This document shows positions 59,310-64,000 of a stretch of DNA of 64,000 bases, piece by piece. Each line of letters begins with the position of its first letter. The stretch's first letter is position 1. Below the pieces are notes generated by a model, which was not told the DNA's origin, searched no databases, and saw nothing but the letters and a program-made list of their open reading frames with translations. This stretch comes from LBZV01 sp000993855 (GTDB lineage: Bacteria > Patescibacteriota > Microgenomatia > Curtissbacterales > GWA2-41-24): positions 1 through 64,000 of the forward strand of contig CAZBKB010000001.1 in NCBI GenBank assembly GCA_964492425.1. Reading direction: 5' to 3'. Both the position numbers and the translations under genes were made by a program.

Positions 59310-60497
59310 TTAGGATAGCACAATCCTGACGAATTGTTTTTTGCCGATTCGCATCACCTGATTATCCTGAAGTTCGATCTCGGACTCGCTTATGGTTTTC
59401 CCGTCGATTTCGACTGCGCCGCTTCTTACTAATCTTTTTGCTTCGGATTTGCTGGGTGCAAGGTTGTTTGCGACTAAAAATTCTGCAAGCTCAACATTGG
59501 GATCTGTCACCTTTACCGTGACAATATCCTGCGGAAGATTCCCTTTTTGGAAAGTGTTTTCAAAATGCATTTGTGCCTTTTTGGCATTTTCTTCTCGGTG
59601 CAGTTGTTTGACAACTTCGAATGCAAGTAATTTTTTAAACTCAAGGGGGTTCTTCCCGGAGCTGATTGCCTTTTCAATAACCTTGATTTTCTCTTGGGAT
59701 ACATCTGTTAGGCATTCGAGGCATTTGGTGATTGTGCCATCCGGAAAGTTCATGATTGCGCTGAACATATCGTGTGAGGGCATTGACAGTGTGATAGCAT
59801 TCCCCTCTGTTTTACCTATTTTGTTTCCCTGACTGTCTTCCAAAAGCTGAGTTGTCATGACAAATTTATTTTTTCTTTTCATTTTGTGCATTAGGTCCCT
59901 TCCGATCATCATGTTGAATAGTTGATCGCGCCCACCTACTTCTACATCTACATCCATCGCCACAGAATCGTAACCTTGTATTATTGGGTACGTAACTTCA
60001 TTGAAAGAAATGTCCTCATCTTTTTCGAGTCTTTTTTTAAACATTCCCCTTTTGATTATTTGCTGGTAAGTGACATTTGAAAATAAATTTATAATTTCCG
60101 GGATCTTCAGTTTTTCCAACCATTGACTGTTAAATTTGATTTTGGCTGGATTTTCTCCGGCAAAGTCTAGGACCATTCCCGCCTGTTCCCGGTAGGTTTT
60201 CGCGTTTTTTTCCACCGTCTCTTTGGAAAGTACGGGTCTTGTTTCTTCACGCCCGGTCGGGTCTCCGATTCTTCCAGTGAAATCACCTATTAAAAATATC
60301 ACCTCGTGTCCTAGTCCTTGCCACTCGCGGAGTTTTCTGAGACCAATCATATGGCCTATATGAAGGTCAGCCGAGGAAGGATCGAAACCTTGATAAACTC
60401 TTAGCTTTCTACCGCTTTTTAGGGTTTTTTCCAGTTCTTCCTTTGTGGGATATATTTTGTCCACGCCACGAGTTAATAATTCATCTATTTTGTCCAT
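59310..60497 (-). CDS. tyrS: Tyrosyl-tRNA synthetase
   Basis: 395 residues. HIGH motif in SSADLHIGHMIGLRKLREWQ; the KMSKS loop appears as KIGKTEG. A C-terminal S4 RNA-binding domain (about 330-395) is present. It charges tRNA-Tyr. TAATAT 6 bases before the start, with TTGCCT 18 bp further (minus strand), suggests a leaderless message. Confidence 0.94.
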   Translation of the reverse strand: MDKIDELLTRGVDKIYPTKEELEKTLKSGRKLRVYQGFDPSSADLHIGHMIGLRKLREWQGLGHEVIFLIGDFTGRIGDPTGREETRPVLSKETVEKNAKTYREQAGMVLDFAGENPAKIKFNSQWLEKLKIPEIINLFSNVTYQQIIKRGMFKKRLEKDEDISFNEVTYPIIQGYDSVAMDVDVEVGGRDQLFNMMIGRDLMHKMKRKNKFVMTTQLLEDSQGNKIGKTEGNAITLSMPSHDMFSAIMNFPDGTITKCLECLTDVSQEKIKVIEKAISSGKNPLEFKKLLAFEVVKQLHREENAKKAQMHFENTFQKGNLPQDIVTVKVTDPNVELAEFLVANNLAPSKSEAKRLVRSGAVEIDGKTISESEIELQDNQVMRIGKKQFVRIVLS

Positions 60498-60576
60498 GAG
60501 TAGATATTACAATGAAATAAAGGTTTGAGGCAAACTCCTGTGAACTAGTGTCGCTATGTCAGCAGATCCATTTGGT

Positions 60577-60634
60577 TATATCAGCAGTTCTTCTTGGCAC
60601 GCTAAAGCCGTGCCAATGAAGCTCCTCTGATATA
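60577..60634 (+). other. Structured inverted repeat upstream of the penicillin-binding protein gene
   Basis: Outer arms TATATCAG (60577-60584) and CTGATATA (60627-60634) enclose CAG ... CTCCT and an inner stem TTGGCACG-CTAAAG-CCGTGCCAA. The outer part is the same as at 12182-12235, and the inner stem differs yet still pairs. It lies in the divergent gap between tyrS and the next gene. Confidence 0.6.
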
Positions 60635-60638
60635 GCTC

Positions 60639-60660
60639 GAAGTCGCAATAATGCGACTTC
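60639..60660. other. Stem-loop in the tyrS / PBP divergent gap
   Basis: GAAGTCGCA-ATAA-TGCGACTTC is a perfect 9-bp hairpin directly after the structured repeat and just before a TATAAT. It may be an operator or a bidirectional terminator; on the plus strand only two T follow before CG. Confidence 0.5.
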
Positions 60661-60665
60661 TTCGT

Positions 60666-60671
60666 TATAAT
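60666..60671 (+). promoter_or_regulatory. -10 box of the penicillin-binding protein gene
   Basis: A perfect TATAAT, 15 bases before the ATG at 60687. The leader would be about 9 bases. No good -35 hexamer is seen; the hairpin occupies that position. Confidence 0.45.
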
Positions 60672-60686
60672 ATCCGATAAGTCTTC

Positions 60687-63251
60687 ATGAAGTTTTCTTC
60701 GAGTTTGGGAAAGCGCAGATTTAAATCTAGAGTTCAAAAAGTCAAAAGCAGAAATCAAGATTATGCGCACCCATTTGTCCGCGAAAGTAATTTTGAAGGC
60801 AGGAAGTTTTGGATCAGGTTTTTTGGACTTTTTACGACTGCAGTTTTTTTTACCTTAATTGCAGGAATCCTGTTCACGATATTTTCTTTTGTGATATTTG
60901 CGAAAGATTTTCCTTCACCTAGGAAGCTGACGGCTCGTGATTCTTCACTGTCTACAAAAATTTATGACAGAAACGGCAAGCTGCTTTACGATATTTTTGG
61001 TGACAAGAACCGGGCGCTTGTTAAGTGGGATGAACTACCACCTTATGTAAAAGGTGCAACAATTGCCATCGAAGACAAGGATTTTTACAAGCATAAGGGG
61101 TTTTCACCTATTGGAATAGTTCGAGCTGCATTGTCGATACTATTTTTCCGAGATATACAAGGGGGATCAACTATTACCCAACAGGTCGTTAAAAATACTC
61201 TTCTGTCGCCTGAACAAACGCTCACCAGAAAGCTGAAGGAATTTTTCTTGGCTGTCCAGGTGGAACGCAAATACACTAAAGATGAGATTTTGCAAATATA
61301 TCTAAATGAGGTGCCATATGGTGGAACAGCATGGGGAATTGAGGCAGCTTCGCAAACTTACTTTAGTAAAGAAGCTAAAGATTTATCACTGCCTGAGGCG
61401 GTAATTCTTGCTGGTATGCCGCAGAGACCTTCATATTATTCCCCATATGGAACAAATCCTGAGGCTTATATTGGTCGTGCCCAGGATGTTGCCCGAAGAA
61501 TGCGTGAGGATGATTATATTACGCGTGATCAAGAAGAAGAATTAAAAGAAGAAATTGCAGATGTCAAATTTTCTCCCAATGACCAAGGGATAAGTGCGCC
61601 CCACTTTGTATTTTATGTAAGAGGATTGCTTAATGAAAAATATGGTGAAAAATTTGTTGAGCAGGGTGGGCTCAACGTTAGGACAACCCTCGACTTAGAA
61701 CTTCAAGACAAGGCGCAGGAAATTGTAAGTGAGGAAGTTGGGAAACTTACTGAATTTAAAGTTGGTAACGGGGCGGCAGTAGTTTTGGATCCAACAAATG
61801 GTGAGGTTTTATCTATGGTGGGTTCTAAAGATTATTTTGCAAAGGATTACGATGGGCAGGTTAATGTGACAATGAGTTTGCGACAGCCAGGATCTGCTCT
61901 AAAACCTTTTACATATGTTACAGGTTTTAAGGCCGGGTATACGGGCGCAACTGTAATTATGGATGTTTTGACCGAATTTCCGGGAGGCGAAGGTCAACCT
62001 CCATACAAACCCGTTAATTACGACGGGAAATATCGCGGGCCACAGCAAGTGAGGTTTGCTCTTGGAAATTCCCTGAATGTACCTGCTGTTAAGATGACAG
62101 CTTTGGTTGGGATTAAAAATATGTTGAGAACCGCGTATGATGCAGGACTTAAATCTCTTGAGCCAACTGAAGAAAATCTTAAAAGATTTGGATTGTCAGT
62201 AACCCTTGGTGGTGGTGAGGTAAGACTTCTTGATTTGACTTCCGGTTACGCTACTCTTGCCAATTCCGGTAAATACATTGAGCCTGTGGCAATTCTTGAG
62301 GTTAGAGACAGACAAGGTAAGGTTCTTGATGAGACAGAACACAAGAAGGCTAAGCAAGTTATTGGAGAGGAAGAGGCATTTTTGGTTTCGCATATCCTTA
62401 GTGACAATAACGCAAGAAGCATAGTATTTGGGCCGTCATCCTTTCTTAATGTGCCGGGCAGGACTGTTGCTGTGAAAACCGGTACCACGGATGACAAACG
62501 GGATAACTGGGCTGTGGGTTATACGCCAAATGTTGTTGTAGGGGTATGGGTTGGTAACAACGATAATTCAGTGATGAATCCAGCAATTGCTTCCGGTGTT
62601 ACCGGTGCGACACCTATTTGGAATAAGATTATGCGTGAGGCGGTAAAAGATAAGCCCAGGTTAGACTTTAATAAGCCAGAAAATGTTACAGCCCTTGAGA
62701 TAGACGCAGTTGGTGGTGGTTTGCCTTGTCGTGATCATCCAAAAAGAAGTGAGTATTTTAAGAAAGGTACGGAACCGACCAGGGATTGTCTAGTTGAGAA
62801 AACATTGGATGGACGCGAGTACTTTGTATTTCTGGAGTTTGACCCTGTTTCCGGGGATGGCAGGAACCGTTGGCAGGAAGCAATAGATGAGTGGGCAAAG
62901 ACACAAGATTCAAAGTATCAGCCACCCAGTGAGCTCAAGCGTGAGCCGACGAAGAACCCGGAAGATATCAGTGTCCATATTAGAAAACCGGATAATGCAA
63001 AAGAAGCTCCAAACCCCTTGGAAGTTGAAGCGGATATTGAAACAGGCAAAAAGATTACAAAGGCTGAGTTTTACATAGACGGGACATTAAGAGATACAAA
63101 GTCTGGCAGCAATAGCAATGTGAAATTTACGTATAATTTTGCTGCTGCGAATAAGGGTAAGCATAAAGTAAAGGTTAAAGCCTACAATGAAGCCGGGCGC
63201 AATTCAGAAAGTGAAGTGACAGTTTCAATTGGTGAGTCGTGGACTGACTAG
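60687..63251 (+). CDS. Class A penicillin-binding protein (PBP1A type)
   Basis: 854 residues. One N-terminal membrane helix (about 50-75), GT51 glycosyltransferase with AIEDKDFYKHKG and GGSTITQQVVKN, then transpeptidase with SxxK (QPGSALKPF), SxN (NSLN) and KTG (VKTGTTDDKRDNWAVGY). A C-terminal Ig-like domain (about 760-850) is added. It polymerises and cross-links peptidoglycan outside the membrane. Confidence 0.94.
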   Translation: MKFSSSLGKRRFKSRVQKVKSRNQDYAHPFVRESNFEGRKFWIRFFGLFTTAVFFTLIAGILFTIFSFVIFAKDFPSPRKLTARDSSLSTKIYDRNGKLLYDIFGDKNRALVKWDELPPYVKGATIAIEDKDFYKHKGFSPIGIVRAALSILFFRDIQGGSTITQQVVKNTLLSPEQTLTRKLKEFFLAVQVERKYTKDEILQIYLNEVPYGGTAWGIEAASQTYFSKEAKDLSLPEAVILAGMPQRPSYYSPYGTNPEAYIGRAQDVARRMREDDYITRDQEEELKEEIADVKFSPNDQGISAPHFVFYVRGLLNEKYGEKFVEQGGLNVRTTLDLELQDKAQEIVSEEVGKLTEFKVGNGAAVVLDPTNGEVLSMVGSKDYFAKDYDGQVNVTMSLRQPGSALKPFTYVTGFKAGYTGATVIMDVLTEFPGGEGQPPYKPVNYDGKYRGPQQVRFALGNSLNVPAVKMTALVGIKNMLRTAYDAGLKSLEPTEENLKRFGLSVTLGGGEVRLLDLTSGYATLANSGKYIEPVAILEVRDRQGKVLDETEHKKAKQVIGEEEAFLVSHILSDNNARSIVFGPSSFLNVPGRTVAVKTGTTDDKRDNWAVGYTPNVVVGVWVGNNDNSVMNPAIASGVTGATPIWNKIMREAVKDKPRLDFNKPENVTALEIDAVGGGLPCRDHPKRSEYFKKGTEPTRDCLVEKTLDGREYFVFLEFDPVSGDGRNRWQEAIDEWAKTQDSKYQPPSELKREPTKNPEDISVHIRKPDNAKEAPNPLEVEADIETGKKITKAEFYIDGTLRDTKSGSNSNVKFTYNFAAANKGKHKVKVKAYNEAGRNSESEVTVSIGESWTD

Positions 63252-63299
63252 AATTTAATCACAATTTATACTGAGAATGGAAAAATATTCTTAGGTAAA

Positions 63300-63650
63300 T
63301 TAGTGTTTTTTATTCGTGTGCTTTTTTATAATCAACTTATCCCCTTTTTGTATTTTGGATTTTCTGATTGTGCCGGCGGGAAGTTCAATCACAATCGAGT
63401 AGCAAGGGTTGTAGATGAAAATACGATTTGGTTGAATTGTTTTTGCTATCGATACTTTGTTTTTTTTGTTAAGAACCAAGACATCGATTGATTTTGCCAA
63501 GAAGAACGTGTGGATGCCAAAGCGAGTTTTAAAAAGAAGCGAGCGAGGATTTGTTTTTTTGTGAAGGCCCAGGAGTTTATCTGGGAGTGATTTTGCTTCT
63601 TTGAGATTATTTGTAAGTATAGTTTTTTGACTTAGGTTATATAATATCAT
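63300..63650 (-). CDS. DUF192 family protein
   Basis: 116 residues. The N-terminal AKSLPDKLLGLHKKT is followed by SLLFKTRFGIHTFFLAKSID, VLVLNKKNKV and a late IVIELPAGTIRKSKIQKGDK, the DUF192 pattern. It usually carries a signal peptide, which is not seen here. Function unknown; some members are extracellular. Confidence 0.83.
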   Translation of the reverse strand: MILYNLSQKTILTNNLKEAKSLPDKLLGLHKKTNPRSLLFKTRFGIHTFFLAKSIDVLVLNKKNKVSIAKTIQPNRIFIYNPCYSIVIELPAGTIRKSKIQKGDKLIIKKHTNKKH

Positions 63651-63672
63651 AGAAAGAATTTAATGTGACTAC

Positions 63673-64000
63673 TCAAAGTAGTCTTTTAAGCTCCAGCAGT
63701 TTGCTTATTTTATAGTCAGCATATTTTTCTATTTCTTGGTCCAGCTCTTCTGTTAGCATGGCAATTCCTAAGCCTGCCGCTTTCATCATCTCAATATCAT
63801 TTGCTCCGTCGCCGACTACAGCACATTTTGTAATTTTTATATTGTTTTTAATGCAGAATTTATTTAGCTGTTCAAGTTTTTTAAAACCTTGGTTAAGTTC
63901 ATATTCATAATTTTCTAAGTGGCCATTGGGGCTGAATTTAAAAGTTGCGTTTGAATAGTAATATTGGATTCCAATTAGATGTGCTACTTCTTGGGCAAAC
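63673..64000 (-). CDS. HAD-superfamily phosphatase, SerB-like, partial
   Basis: The frame is open from the right edge of the window to a TGA at 63675-63673 (108 codons). KCAVVGDGANDIEMMKAAGLG is the HAD motif IV of phosphoserine-phosphatase-like enzymes. The N-terminal nucleophile motif lies outside the window. The substrate is not readable. Confidence 0.8.
   Translation of the reverse strand, partial: FAQEVAHLIGIQYYYSNATFKFSPNGHLENYEYELNQGFKKLEQLNKFCIKNNIKITKCAVVGDGANDIEMMKAAGLGIAMLTEELDQEIEKYADYKISKLLELKRLL

Overview
The window reads as bacterial chromosome from a Candidate Phyla Radiation (Patescibacteria) lineage, most like Microgenomates. The grounds are: AT-rich DNA of roughly 60% AT; overlapping ATGA/GTGA gene junctions; many short conserved genes of unknown function; a complete-looking type IV pilus set; DUF2723 and YfhO-type membrane proteins; small four-helix-bundle (23S-IVP/Avd-like) genes; and short repeats inside reading frames. 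No rRNA gene or intact tRNA gene was seen. Ten Ns mark a scaffold join at 56843-56852.

Layout. 0-7 kb: a partial membrane protein, an lgt-like/DksA-like/lspA/pseudouridine synthase/KefB run, then envelope proteins including one with a LytR_C domain. 7-12 kb: yebC, a GNAT acetyltransferase, and a three-gene ATP-dependent citrate-cleavage module (citryl-CoA synthetase beta and alpha plus a short citryl-CoA lyase) interrupted by a four-helix-bundle gene. 12-16 kb: ruvC, a membrane protein, an 800-base stretch without a gene, pyrH and an unknown gene with a G8 frameshift. 16-22 kb: an accessory island with a Xer recombinase, a CopC-cupredoxin fusion, three toxin-antitoxin pairs, half a TauE gene and repeated palindromes. 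22-33 kb: carB, carA, gyrA, an unknown gene, gyrB and holB, all on the minus strand. 33-38 kb: pilB, pilT, pilC, a second four-helix-bundle gene and the major pilin. 38-45.6 kb: DUF2723 and YfhO membrane proteins and a sugar cluster resembling wbpB/wbpD/wbpI plus a glycosyltransferase. 45.6-47.2 kb: a broken RHH/RelE pair and a MntA/HepT pair lying beside a relic of a prepilin peptidase gene. 47-53.7 kb: pilD, four pilin-like genes and pilMNO. 53.7-59 kb: a minus-strand translation and RNA operon (rpmF, nusB, acpP-like, rnc, rpsP, KH protein, trmD) and recG. 59-64 kb: tyrS, a class A penicillin-binding protein, a DUF192 protein and a partial HAD phosphatase.

The most unusual signal is repetitive. 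Arrays of 7-bp units recur through the window. At both four-helix-bundle genes an A-rich array leads and a T-rich array follows, roughly inverted to each other, with an apparently empty version at 48 kb. A separate palindromic element of about 130 bp sits in frame in both carA and carB, resembling in behaviour the Rickettsia palindromic elements. A third signal is a pair of long stem-loops at the same distance upstream of ruvC and of the penicillin-binding protein gene. Several genes have a -10 box only 6-8 bases before the start codon, which suggests leaderless transcripts.
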